A stretch of 64,000 nt of DNA from JAOPZW01 sp963803375. Lineage in GTDB: Bacteria > Actinomycetota > Thermoleophilia > Solirubrobacterales > Solirubrobacteraceae. Positions 38,274-46,516 of the stretch are shown here, in pieces. The notes under the pieces are model-generated. The model was not told where the DNA came from, ran no database searches, and worked only from the letters and a program-made list of their open reading frames with translations. The DNA lies in NCBI GenBank assembly GCA_963803375.1, contig CAWDMB010000005.1:124001-188000 (forward strand), in the 5' to 3' direction. Within the stretch, counting starts at the first letter, position 1. Each line of letters opens with the position of its first letter. Made by a program: the position numbers and the translations under genes.

Positions 38274-38858
38274 ATGACGACGGCGACCCGCCGCCGCCCG
38301 GCCTGGCTGCGCGACGCCGAGCGCGTCGACGTCGCCGTCTACGCCGCCGTGGCGATGACCCCGACGCCCTCCCTGGACCGCGTCATGCGACGGCTGGCCT
38401 CCGCGGCGGACCGGTCGCGCCTGTCGCTCGCCGCCGCCGGCCTGCTCGCCGTCGCCCGCGGGGCTCGCGGGCGCCGCGCGGCGGGCATGGGACTCGCGTC
38501 GATCGGCGTGACCTCCGCTGTGGTGAACCTCGTCGTCAAGCCGCTCGCGCGCCGCCGGCGCCCGGACCGGGACCTTCACGAGGTGCCGCTCCCCCGCCAC
38601 GTCCCGATGCCCGCGACGCGGTCCTTTCCGTCGGGCCATTCGGCGTCGGCGTTCGCCTTCGCGACCGGCGTCGGGCACGTCCTGCCGCGCGAGTCCGTCC
38701 CGCTGCGCGTGCTGGCTGCGGCGGTCGGCTACTCGCGGGTCCACACCGGCGTCCACTTCCCCGGGGACGTGGTCCTCGGCGCGCTCGTCGGGACGGTGGT
38801 GGCGCAGGCGACGACGCGCGCGCTCGAGCGGGGGCGAACCGGCTGGTCGCAGGGCTGA
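38274..38858 (+). CDS. PAP2-family membrane phosphatase
   Basis: 194 aa. The three acid-phosphatase motifs are present: VVKPLARRRRPDRD (KX6RP), SFPSGHSASAFAF (PSGH) and YSRVHTGVHFPGDVVLGALVG (SRX5HX3D). Hydrophobic helices surround them. Family members dephosphorylate lipid phosphates such as phosphatidate or undecaprenyl pyrophosphate. It is 11 bases after pspC, probably in one operon, which fits an envelope role. Confidence 0.9.
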   Translation: MTTATRRRPAWLRDAERVDVAVYAAVAMTPTPSLDRVMRRLASAADRSRLSLAAAGLLAVARGARGRRAAGMGLASIGVTSAVVNLVVKPLARRRRPDRDLHEVPLPRHVPMPATRSFPSGHSASAFAFATGVGHVLPRESVPLRVLAAAVGYSRVHTGVHFPGDVVLGALVGTVVAQATTRALERGRTGWSQG

Positions 38859-38963
38859 GCCGCGAGACGCGCCCGATCCGGACCGCGCGCGGACCATGAC
38901 CCGTTCAGGATCCGATTGCGCAGCGTCGCCTTCCCCGAGCCGAGCAATCGCGGGCCGGCGCGG

Positions 38964-39803
38964 TCACGCGGCTTGGGCGCGGGGCGTGAACGGGTGCTGC
39001 TCGAGCGCGCCACCGCGATGCACGGTGACGGCTGTCGCCTCGGGGATCTCGTGCCACGCGCCTTGGAGGTCCGAGAACGGCTCCGAGATGATCACGCGGT
39101 CCTCGTCGCGCACCCGCTGCAGTCGCGGGTTGTCGGGGTGCAGCGCGCGCAGCGTGTGGACGTCGGCCGACGCGAAGAGGCTGCGTGAGCGGCCCTCCGA
39201 GGAGTAGCGCACCACCCACAGCGACTCGCCGTCGCTGATCCCGACGCTGCCCTGGAAGGGGAACTCGACGCCGTGGCCCCGGCCGGTGGCCTCGACCAGA
39301 CCGATGGCGCGCTCGAGCGCGCCGAGGGGATCCTCCGCGAGCCCGAGGCTCAGCGTGAGGTGGAACAGCACCTCGGAGTCCGTGGAGCCCTGGACTTCGG
39401 CGAAGAGCTCCGGCTCGAGGGCGAGCATCAGGTCGCGCCGCAGCTTGTGGAAGTCGGCGATCAGGCCGTTGTGGACGAACAGCCAGCGCCCGTGCGAGAA
39501 CGGGTGGCAGTTGGTCTCCTGCACGGGCGAGCCCGACGTCGCGCGCACGTGCGCGAGGAACAGCGGGGACTCGATGTGGCGCGCGAGGTGGCGGAGGTTG
39601 GCGTCGCCCCAGGCCGGCAGGACGCTGTGGTAGACGCCCGGCCCCTCGCCCGCCCCGTACCATCCGACGCCGAAGCCGTCGCCGTTGGTGGTCTCGGCGC
39701 CCATGCGCGAATGCAAGCTCTGGTCGACGAGCCCGTGCTGGGTCCTGAAGAGCAGTTCGTCGAGGAGCACGGGCTCCCCGTTCCACGCCATCCACCGGCA
39801 CAT
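38964..39803 (-). CDS. Class II glutamine amidotransferase (YafJ/EgtC-like)
   Basis: 279 aa. After Met removal Cys2 is the N-terminal nucleophile (MCRWMAWNGEPVLLDELL); the Ntn-hydrolase blocks NGDGFGVGWYG, FLAHVRATSGSPVQETNCHPF and FVHNGLIADFHKL follow. The best match is the stand-alone class II amidotransferase family that includes YafJ and EgtC. No ergothioneine genes are adjacent. A strong AAGGAGG site precedes ATG 39803. Confidence 0.88.
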   Translation of the reverse strand: MCRWMAWNGEPVLLDELLFRTQHGLVDQSLHSRMGAETTNGDGFGVGWYGAGEGPGVYHSVLPAWGDANLRHLARHIESPLFLAHVRATSGSPVQETNCHPFSHGRWLFVHNGLIADFHKLRRDLMLALEPELFAEVQGSTDSEVLFHLTLSLGLAEDPLGALERAIGLVEATGRGHGVEFPFQGSVGISDGESLWVVRYSSEGRSRSLFASADVHTLRALHPDNPRLQRVRDEDRVIISEPFSDLQGAWHEIPEATAVTVHRGGALEQHPFTPRAQAA

Positions 39804-39948
39804 CGCGGCCTCCTTGGGTCCAGCGCAGCGTGACGCCCAGGCGAGTCGCGCGCCTCACCCGTTTCGGACGATCCGTCACGGCCGCACACCGGCTCGATCG
39901 TGGGCGGCGAGATCGACCGAATCCGATCACGAGCCCGACCGCACAGCC

Positions 39949-41268
39949 CTACGCCGCCCGTGCGGGCTCGGGAGAGCCCGCGGCGGTGCTGCCGCCGGCG
40001 GTCCGGCCCGGACCACGCGGACGCTGGGATGGCGCGGGGGCGCTCTCCAGCGGCGGGAGCCGGTCGCCGGGGTGGCTGTGGTACCAGTCCGCGTAGCGCG
40101 TCGCGAGCGGCGCGGCGCTCAGGCCGTGCAGGAGGACCGACAGGCCGATCGTGGCGTAGGTGGTCAGCACGATCGTGGACAGATGCGGCAGCTGCGAGTC
40201 CTCGACGACGATGACCGCGAACACGATCGAGGCGAGGCCGCGCGGGCCGAACCAGCCGAGGAACGCGACGCTCGAACGGCGCGCGCGGGTCCCGATCAGC
40301 GCGAGCCCAACCGGGATCATGCGCACGAGCGTCAGGCTCAGGAGCGCGTACGCAACGATGCTCCAGCTCAGATCCTCGAGCGTTGGTCCGAGCAGCACCG
40401 CGCCGAACACGACGAAGGTCACACCGTCGAGGGTCTGCCCGAGCTCCTCGTTGAAGACCGTGAGCTCGGCCGTGTCCCGCCGCACGAGATGCCCGAAGGT
40501 CATGCCCGCGACGAACGCCCCGATGAACCCGGAGCCCCCGAGTGCTGCGCCGACGCCGTAGGCCAGGAAGGCGCCCGCGACCGGGATCGTCTGCAGCCAG
40601 GACGGGGCGATCAGCTTCCGGCGGCCCGCGTGGACGATGACGGCTGCGACGAGGGCGCCGGTGCCCACGCCGGCGAGCAGGCCGTAGCCGATCTCCTCGA
40701 CGACGATGCGAAGCGCCTCGCCGCTGCCGATCACGTTCGACTTGGCCTCGGCGGTCGCGAGGATGATGAGCAGCAACGGGACGCAGATGCCGTCGTTGAG
40801 GCCGCTCTCGACGTTCAGCGCCTGGCGGATCCGTGCGGGGACCCGCTCGTTGGTCACGACGGCCTGACCGAGCGCGGCGTCGGTGGGGGCGAGCACGACG
40901 GCGAGCACGAGCGCCTCGGTCACGGTCAGGGCGTCGAAGAGCCAGACGGCCACGAGCGCCCCGGCCGCGATCGTCAGCGGCAGGCCGATCGCGAGTAGGC
41001 GGACCGGGAGCGTCCGCGCCTTGCGCAGCTTGCGCAGGTCGACGCGGGCGGCGTCGGAGAACAGGACGAGCGCGAGCGTGGCCTCCGCGAGCGTCCGCAC
41101 CGTCGATCCGGCGACCGAGAGGTCGATCTCGTCGAGCACGAGCGGCCCCGCGAGCACGCCGACGGCGACGAACACCATCGCCGGCGTGACCGGCGTCCCG
41201 GAGAGCCTGCTCGAGAACGCCGCGACGGCGAGCAGCGTCAGCGCGACGATCGCAAGCGACCACTCCAT
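39949..41268 (-). CDS. CPA1-type cation:proton antiporter
   Basis: 439 aa with about 12 hydrophobic segments. Conserved blocks: LVLAVVLAPTDAALGQAVVTNERVPARIRQALNVESGLNDGICVPLLLI, the ND of which matches the ion-binding pair of CPA1 exchangers, and FLGWFGPRGLASIVFAVI. It should exchange Na+ or K+ for H+. The C-terminal tail is Pro/Gly/Arg-rich and cytoplasmic. It lies 4 bases after the lipid-kinase-like gene on the same strand, so probably in one transcript. Confidence 0.9.
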   Translation of the reverse strand: MEWSLAIVALTLLAVAAFSSRLSGTPVTPAMVFVAVGVLAGPLVLDEIDLSVAGSTVRTLAEATLALVLFSDAARVDLRKLRKARTLPVRLLAIGLPLTIAAGALVAVWLFDALTVTEALVLAVVLAPTDAALGQAVVTNERVPARIRQALNVESGLNDGICVPLLLIILATAEAKSNVIGSGEALRIVVEEIGYGLLAGVGTGALVAAVIVHAGRRKLIAPSWLQTIPVAGAFLAYGVGAALGGSGFIGAFVAGMTFGHLVRRDTAELTVFNEELGQTLDGVTFVVFGAVLLGPTLEDLSWSIVAYALLSLTLVRMIPVGLALIGTRARRSSVAFLGWFGPRGLASIVFAVIVVEDSQLPHLSTIVLTTYATIGLSVLLHGLSAAPLATRYADWYHSHPGDRLPPLESAPAPSQRPRGPGRTAGGSTAAGSPEPARAA

Positions 41269-41272
41269 GCGC

Positions 41273-42637
41273 TCACGTCGTCCCGCGGGCGGCGACGTGC
41301 GCGAGCGCGCGCACGGCGGCCGACGCGGACTCCGGCAGCCCGGCGGCGGGCGACGCCCCGGGATGCTGCGGGGCGATCCGGACCCTGAGCGCGCCGGGCC
41401 GGGTGACGAAGCGCACGGGCGCGTCGAGCACGACGGCCTCGCCGTCGATGCCGGCGGGGATCGGCGCGCCCGAATCCACGGCGAACTCGCGCGTGAGCCA
41501 CTGCGTCAGCGGGGCGCGCGTCTCGCGGTCGCCGGCGGCGCCCGCGCCGAGGACGCTGACCTCCAGCACGCCGTCGTCGAGCCGCGGGCGCGCGCCCGTG
41601 CTGCCGGGCTGCAGGCGGTAGTGGTTGTTGGAGACGAGGATCACCGCACCGGACGCGTGCTCGCGCCCGTCCGGCCCGGCCCAGCGGAGGTCGGGAGCCT
41701 CGCCATCGGGGCCGAGCGCGTCGGGCACCGAGCCGAGGATCGTGCGCAGCTTCGCGTCGCGATAGCCCTCCTGCTGCACCGCCTCCGCGTACACGCCGAG
41801 CGAGACGTTGTTCACGAAGACGCGGCCGTTGACCTCGGCGAGGTCGACGCGTCGCTCGCCGCCGCCGACGAGCGCATCGAGCGCTCCGACGACGTCGTCG
41901 CGATCGACGCCGAGGTCGAGCGCGAAGTGATTGCGGGTCCCGGCCGGGACGCACGCGTAGGGCAGACCGTGCGCGGCCGCCGCGGCCGCGACGATCGCCT
42001 GCGTGCCGTCCCCGCCCGCCGCCCCGAGCGCGTCGGCGCCGTCGGCCACGGCCCGACGCACGAGCTCCACGAGATCGTCGCCCAGCCGCAGCTCGATCGG
42101 CTCGATCCCGCGCCGGCGAGCCTCCGCGTCGAGCTGCGCGCGCTCGGCCTTACCGCCACCCGACTTGGGATTCCAGAAGACGACCGCCCGCCGCGGCCGC
42201 GGCGCCGAGGGCAACTCGACCCGCGTCGAGAACACCGCCCGGGCCGCCGCGAACGCCAGCGCCAACGCCACGACCACACCGAGCTCGCCCAGCAACGGCC
42301 CGACAAAGATCAACAACGCCAACGCGCCCACGAGCGCCAGCGCCCCGACCACGAAACTCGTCCAGCGCGCGACGCCCCGGCGCAACACACCGAACCACGC
42401 CAGCACGCCGGCGACCGCCACGAACCCGAGCACGAACAGACCACGCGGGAACACCGCCACCGCGATCACCACCGCCCCCGCGACCGCCAACGCCAGCAGC
42501 CCGAGCGACACCACAGCGAGCAGTCGCCGATATCTCAACGCCCGTGGACCGCGCTCGCGCCTCGTCCGGAGCGGGTGAGGCTGTGGCCGCCGCGCGCCCG
42601 CCGGCCCACGCGCCGAGCACTGCGAACATCCGTCCAA
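41273..42637 (-). CDS. Diacylglycerol/sphingosine-kinase-family protein with N-terminal membrane segments
   Basis: Up to 454 aa. The first part has about four hydrophobic helices (residues about 37-135). The catalytic half has AVVFWNPKSGGGKAERAQL, GAAGGDGTQAIVAAAAAAHGLPYACVPAGTRNHFALDLG and VNNVSLGVYAE, the DAGK-catalytic signature with GGDGT. The start is uncertain: TTG 42637, or TTG near 42535 just before the first helix. Between the antiporter and DUF2252 genes. The lipid acceptor is unknown. Confidence 0.86.
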   Translation of the reverse strand: MDGCSQCSARGPAGARRPQPHPLRTRRERGPRALRYRRLLAVVSLGLLALAVAGAVVIAVAVFPRGLFVLGFVAVAGVLAWFGVLRRGVARWTSFVVGALALVGALALLIFVGPLLGELGVVVALALAFAAARAVFSTRVELPSAPRPRRAVVFWNPKSGGGKAERAQLDAEARRRGIEPIELRLGDDLVELVRRAVADGADALGAAGGDGTQAIVAAAAAAHGLPYACVPAGTRNHFALDLGVDRDDVVGALDALVGGGERRVDLAEVNGRVFVNNVSLGVYAEAVQQEGYRDAKLRTILGSVPDALGPDGEAPDLRWAGPDGREHASGAVILVSNNHYRLQPGSTGARPRLDDGVLEVSVLGAGAAGDRETRAPLTQWLTREFAVDSGAPIPAGIDGEAVVLDAPVRFVTRPGALRVRIAPQHPGASPAAGLPESASAAVRALAHVAARGTT

Positions 42638-42666
42638 CTCCGATCAAGGACGAGATCTGAAATGGC

Positions 42667-44130
42667 TCACACACCGGCCTGCGCGGCGATGCGACCGTCG
42701 GTCGCAGCACCCTGCACGAGCGCGAAGTCCTGCTCGGTCTGGTCGGCGTACTGCTCGGAGAAGTCCACGAGCGCCGAGTCGAACGCCGTGCCGGACCCGA
42801 GGTACGCGGCGATCGCGATCCGGTCCCCGGAACGCGCGTGCGCTCGCGCCAGCGTCCAGGCGCAGACCTCGGCGTAGGCGGCGAGACGCTCCGGCGTGAT
42901 CGCCTCCAGGTCCGCGGAGCCCTTGCCGTCCCAGAGCTGGCGGACGTAGAAGTCGCGCTCGACGCCGTCCGGCGCCGTCACGCGGTGCCACCCGAGGAAG
43001 ATGTCGCTCGCCGCCTGCATCAGGCGCTGGCCCTCGACGACCCGCTCCCCATGCTGGCGCAAGCGGCTGGCCCCCGCGTAGGGCTCGAGCACCGACGCCT
43101 GCGCCTCCTTCGCCTGGAGCACGAGCGGATCGGACGAGTCGCGACCGAGCAGGAGGATCACCCACGCGCGCGTCCCGACGCTCCCCACGCCGACGACCTT
43201 GCGCGCCATGTCGACCACGCGGTAGCTGTCGAACAGGCGGCGCCGGTCGCGCGCGATGCCCTTGTAGCCGCGGATCAGCTGGAGCACGTGCTGCTCGACC
43301 TGCGGCGCCATGCCGCTCTCGGCCACCAGCTCGCTCAACGGGACCAGGAGCGGCGGCATGCTGAGAAAGCGCAGCTCGCCATCGACCACCTCGGTGAGCT
43401 TGGTCAGCGCGCGCAGGCTGCTCTTGGCCTCCGCCTTGCGGCGCGTCGCGCTGAACGCCTCACGGTCGCGGCGTCCCAACCGGCGCTCGGCCTCGGCGGC
43501 GATGCGCGCGACGTCGAGCCGCGCGTACCAGACCTCGAGGTTCGTCCGCCCGGCGAACTCCCGCATCGTCTCGCGGTAGCGACGGACGGCAGCGCCGACG
43601 AGCTCGCGCCGACGCGCGCGCTTCTCGCCGAGGTCGCGCCCCGCGATCTCGATGCTGGCCGCCATGCGCTTGACGTCCCACTCCCACGGCCCCGGGAGCG
43701 TCTCGTCGAAGTCGTTGAGATCGAATACGAGCGAGCGGTCCGGCGCGGCGAAGCTACCGAAGTTCGAGATGTGCGCGTCGCCGCACACCTGCACGCGCAA
43801 GCCCGAGTCCGGCGACGTTGCGAGGTCGGCCGCCATCAGTGCCGCCGCCCCGCGGTAGAACGTGAACGGCGACACGAGCATGCGGCCCCAGCGGATCGGG
43901 ACGAGCTCCACAACCCGGGTCGCGTCCTGTGCCTGCAGGACGGCGACCGGATCGCGCCCGGGCGGGGGTGACCACGACCCGTGTGCGGAGCGCGGGGCCG
44001 CGCGGCGCGCCGCCTTGCCCAGCTCGGCGCGCTCGGCCGGACTCAGGTCGGCGCCGTGACGTGGCACGCTCCGAGCCGCGCTCGTGCGCCGACGCTCGTC
44101 GCGGGGTTGCGTGGTCGCTGCTGCCGGCAT
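42667..44130 (-). CDS. DUF2252-domain protein
   Basis: 487 aa from ATG 44130 (AAGAGAGGA site upstream). DUF2252 blocks: SPFTFYRGAAALMAADLA, VQVCGDAHISNFGSFAAPDRSLVFDLNDFDETLPGPWEWDVKRMAASI, and LRQLWDGKGSADLEAITPERLAAYAEVCAWTLARAHARSGD. The GDAHxxNFG and FDLNDFDE motifs are kinase-like (aminoglycoside-phosphotransferase fold). The substrate is unknown. The chain of adjacent minus-strand genes (DUF2252, lipid kinase, antiporter) suggests a stress-related operon. Confidence 0.9.
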   Translation of the reverse strand: MPAAATTQPRDERRRTSAARSVPRHGADLSPAERAELGKAARRAAPRSAHGSWSPPPGRDPVAVLQAQDATRVVELVPIRWGRMLVSPFTFYRGAAALMAADLATSPDSGLRVQVCGDAHISNFGSFAAPDRSLVFDLNDFDETLPGPWEWDVKRMAASIEIAGRDLGEKRARRRELVGAAVRRYRETMREFAGRTNLEVWYARLDVARIAAEAERRLGRRDREAFSATRRKAEAKSSLRALTKLTEVVDGELRFLSMPPLLVPLSELVAESGMAPQVEQHVLQLIRGYKGIARDRRRLFDSYRVVDMARKVVGVGSVGTRAWVILLLGRDSSDPLVLQAKEAQASVLEPYAGASRLRQHGERVVEGQRLMQAASDIFLGWHRVTAPDGVERDFYVRQLWDGKGSADLEAITPERLAAYAEVCAWTLARAHARSGDRIAIAAYLGSGTAFDSALVDFSEQYADQTEQDFALVQGAATDGRIAAQAGV

Positions 44131-44236
44131 GGTCCTCTCTTCCTCTGATCGTCGCTGCCACCATTCAACGGTTCGGCGTTCGCCGCCCCGGCGAGGGCAC
44201 CGGCGTCGGCTCCCTCTTCGCCTTCGATGCCGAGGC

Positions 44237-44455
44237 CTACCAGGTGAGCTCGATCTCCAGCTCGCTGCCGTCCTCCTCGATCTCGAACTCCACCTTGAGC
44301 TGCACCTCGTCGGGCACGCGCACCTTGAAGCTGATGCCGTCGCGCTCGAACTCGAGGTCGTTGTGACGAGACAGCTGATCGGCGAGGTCGCGCAGCCGCA
44401 TGGCTGCCTCCTCGCGGCGCAGCCGCTCCTTCTGCTTGATCTCCACGAGGTCCAT
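44237..44455 (-). CDS. Amphi-Trp-domain small protein
   Basis: 72 aa from ATG 44455 (MDLVEIKQKERLRREEAAMRLRDLADQLSRHNDLEFERDGISFKVRVPDEVQ...), ending in ELEIELTW. The pattern of basic helix, DLEFERDG and acidic strand with a final Trp fits the amphi-Trp domain. Function is not known. It lies 106 bases upstream of DUF2252, same strand. Confidence 0.8.
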   Translation of the reverse strand: MDLVEIKQKERLRREEAAMRLRDLADQLSRHNDLEFERDGISFKVRVPDEVQLKVEFEIEEDGSELEIELTW

Positions 44456-44603
44456 GGGGCCGATGCTAGGGCGGCGGCGCCGGCATGGCCAGGATGCACG
44501 TACCACCGCGTGGGGCGTGGCCGCAGCCCCAGCGGCCGAGCACGCGCGGGGCTCCGCGGCTCGTTCAACGCGCCGAGGGTGCCGCGACGGCTACTGTGCC
44601 GCC

Positions 44604-45470
44604 ATGCGCGCGCGGCGCTCGGCCCTCTCCGTGCCCGGGTCATCCGAGAGGATGCTCGCGAAGGCGGCCGCGCTGCCGGCCGACGAGATCGTGCTCGACC
44701 TCGAGGACGCGGTGGCGCCGGCCGCCAAGGACGAGGCGCGCGGGCTCGTGGCCCGCCTGCTCCGCGAGGGGCTCGGCGCCCCCCGAGCCGTGGCGGTGCG
44801 GGTTAACGGGCTCGACAGCGGGTGCTGTCACCGCGACGTGCTCGAGCTCGTGGAGCAGGCGGGATCGGAGATCGGCTCGCTGGTGCTGCCAAAGGTCGAG
44901 CGCGCGGAGGACGTGCGCTGGCTCGATCGCCTCCTGGGGATGCTGGGCGAGCGCGCGAGCACGATCCGCCTGCAGGCGCTCGTGGAGACCGCCGGTGGCC
45001 TCTGCCGGGCCGGCGAGATCGCCGCGGCCAGCCCTCGCCTCGACGCCGTCATCCTGGGGTACGCCGACCTCGCGGCATCGCTTTCCCGGTCGGGCGGCGA
45101 TGACGGGCCGGAGCGCTGGCTGTATGCGCAGGAGACCGTGCTCGTGGCCGCCCGGGCCGCGGGCGTGCAGGCCGTCGACGGCCCGTTCCTCGCCGTGCGC
45201 GACGAGGAGGCCCTGCGGTCGCGCGCCGAGCATGCTCGCGCGCTCGGCTTCGACGGCAAGTGGGCGGTGCACCCCGATCAGGTCCCGGTCCTGAACGAGG
45301 TCTTCACCCCCAGCACGGACGAGGCCCAGCGGGCGCGGGCGATCGTGTCCGCGCTCGAGCACGAGCGCCGCGGCGCGGTCGAGGTGGACGGGCAGATGGT
45401 CGACGAGGCGAGCCGCAAGCTCGCGCTCTTGGTGCTGGCGCGCGCCGAGGCCGCGGGGTCGGGGCAGTGA
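44604..45470 (+). CDS. CitE-like CoA-ester lyase (malyl/methylmalyl- or citramalyl-CoA lyase)
   Basis: 288 aa. CitE/HpcH landmarks: RSALSVPGSSERMLAKAAALPADEIVLDLEDAVAPAAKDEAR, VLPKVERAEDV, RLQALVETAGGL and GFDGKWAVHPDQVPVLNEVF, with the metal-ligand Glu/Asp in LDLEDAV and ALVETA. The enzyme makes or cleaves a C-C bond in a CoA thioester. The downstream MaoC-type hydratase and CaiB-type transferase suggest beta-methylmalyl-CoA or citramalyl-CoA as substrate. Its stop overlaps the next GTG (GTGA). Confidence 0.82.
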   Translation: MRARRSALSVPGSSERMLAKAAALPADEIVLDLEDAVAPAAKDEARGLVARLLREGLGAPRAVAVRVNGLDSGCCHRDVLELVEQAGSEIGSLVLPKVERAEDVRWLDRLLGMLGERASTIRLQALVETAGGLCRAGEIAAASPRLDAVILGYADLAASLSRSGGDDGPERWLYAQETVLVAARAAGVQAVDGPFLAVRDEEALRSRAEHARALGFDGKWAVHPDQVPVLNEVFTPSTDEAQRARAIVSALEHERRGAVEVDGQMVDEASRKLALLVLARAEAAGSGQ

Positions 45471-46504
45471 CGACCTCCGAACCGCTGTCGCCGCAGGCGC
45501 CGGTCCGGGTGGGCGGCCCCTGGTTCGAGGACCTCCGGCGCGGGCAGGTCTTCGAGCGGGCGCCCGGCATGACGATCACCTCCGGCCACGCCGCCCTGCA
45601 CCAGGCGCTTGCCGGCGACCGGCTGTACCTCGCCCTCGACGCGCCGCTGTGCCGGGCGGTGACCGGGCACGATCGCCCGCTCGTGCACCCCAACCTCGTC
45701 TGCGACGTGGCGATCGGGCAGTCGACGGGCCCGACCCAGCGCGTCCGCGGGAACCTCTTCTACCGCGGGCTCGTCCTCGCACAGCCCGTGTTCGTGGGCG
45801 ACACGCTGCGCACCCGCACCGAGGTCGTGGGGCTCAAGCAGAACCGCCGCCGTGAGGGCGCGCCGGCCACCGGGCTCGTGGCCCTGCGGATCACGACGGT
45901 CGACCAGCACTCCAACCGGGTGCTCGACTTCTGGCGCAGCCCGATGCTCCCGCTCCGCGAGCCGAACGCCGAGACCGGACACGCGGACGACTTCGAGGAC
46001 ATCCCGCAGGCGCTCGCTCCGTCGGCGGTCGAGCGCGCGGTGCCGGCCGGCTGGGACCTCGAGCCGCTGCGCGAGGCCACGCCCGGGCCGCATCACGCCG
46101 ATCTCGTCCCGGGCAGTGCGTTCGTCGTCGAGGGCGGAGAGACCGTGACGGGTGCGCCCGAGCTCGCGCGGCTCACGCTCAACGTGGCGATGGCGCACAC
46201 CGACGCCACGAGCACCGCTCACGGGCGCCGGCTCGTCTACGGCGGGCACACGATCTCGGTCGCCGCCGCGCACGTCGTCCGCGCGATCCCCGCGATCGCC
46301 ACGATCCTCGCCTGGGAGCGCTGCGATCACCTGGGACCGGTGTTCGAGGGCGACGTGCTTCGGACCGAGCTGCGCGTGGATCGCGCCTCGCCGCTTCGAT
46401 CCGGCGGCGGAACGGCGGGGCTGCGCGCTCTCGTGTCGGCGGAGCGGTCGGCGGGCGAGCCGTCGGTCGTGCTCGACTGGAGCTTCGTGGCGCTGGTGGC
46501 CTAG
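45467..46504 (+). CDS. Duplicated-MaoC (double hot-dog) hydratase, Mch/Meh-like
   Basis: 345 aa from GTG 45467. The N-terminal half has GPWFEDLRRGQVFERAPGMTITSGHAALHQALAGDRLYL and VGLKQNRRREG...ITTVDQHSNRVLDFWR, and the second half AHTDATSTAHGRRLVYGGHTISVAAAHV. Length and opening resemble mesaconyl-C1-CoA hydratase (Mch), a two-hot-dog enzyme of about 343 aa; the mesaconyl-C4-CoA hydratase Meh is the alternative. Its partner genes are a CitE-like lyase and an Mct-like transferase. The substrate is inferred from cluster and length. Confidence 0.75.
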   Translation: MTTSEPLSPQAPVRVGGPWFEDLRRGQVFERAPGMTITSGHAALHQALAGDRLYLALDAPLCRAVTGHDRPLVHPNLVCDVAIGQSTGPTQRVRGNLFYRGLVLAQPVFVGDTLRTRTEVVGLKQNRRREGAPATGLVALRITTVDQHSNRVLDFWRSPMLPLREPNAETGHADDFEDIPQALAPSAVERAVPAGWDLEPLREATPGPHHADLVPGSAFVVEGGETVTGAPELARLTLNVAMAHTDATSTAHGRRLVYGGHTISVAAAHVVRAIPAIATILAWERCDHLGPVFEGDVLRTELRVDRASPLRSGGGTAGLRALVSAERSAGEPSVVLDWSFVALVA

Positions 46505-46516
46505 GAAGGAGGCTGA

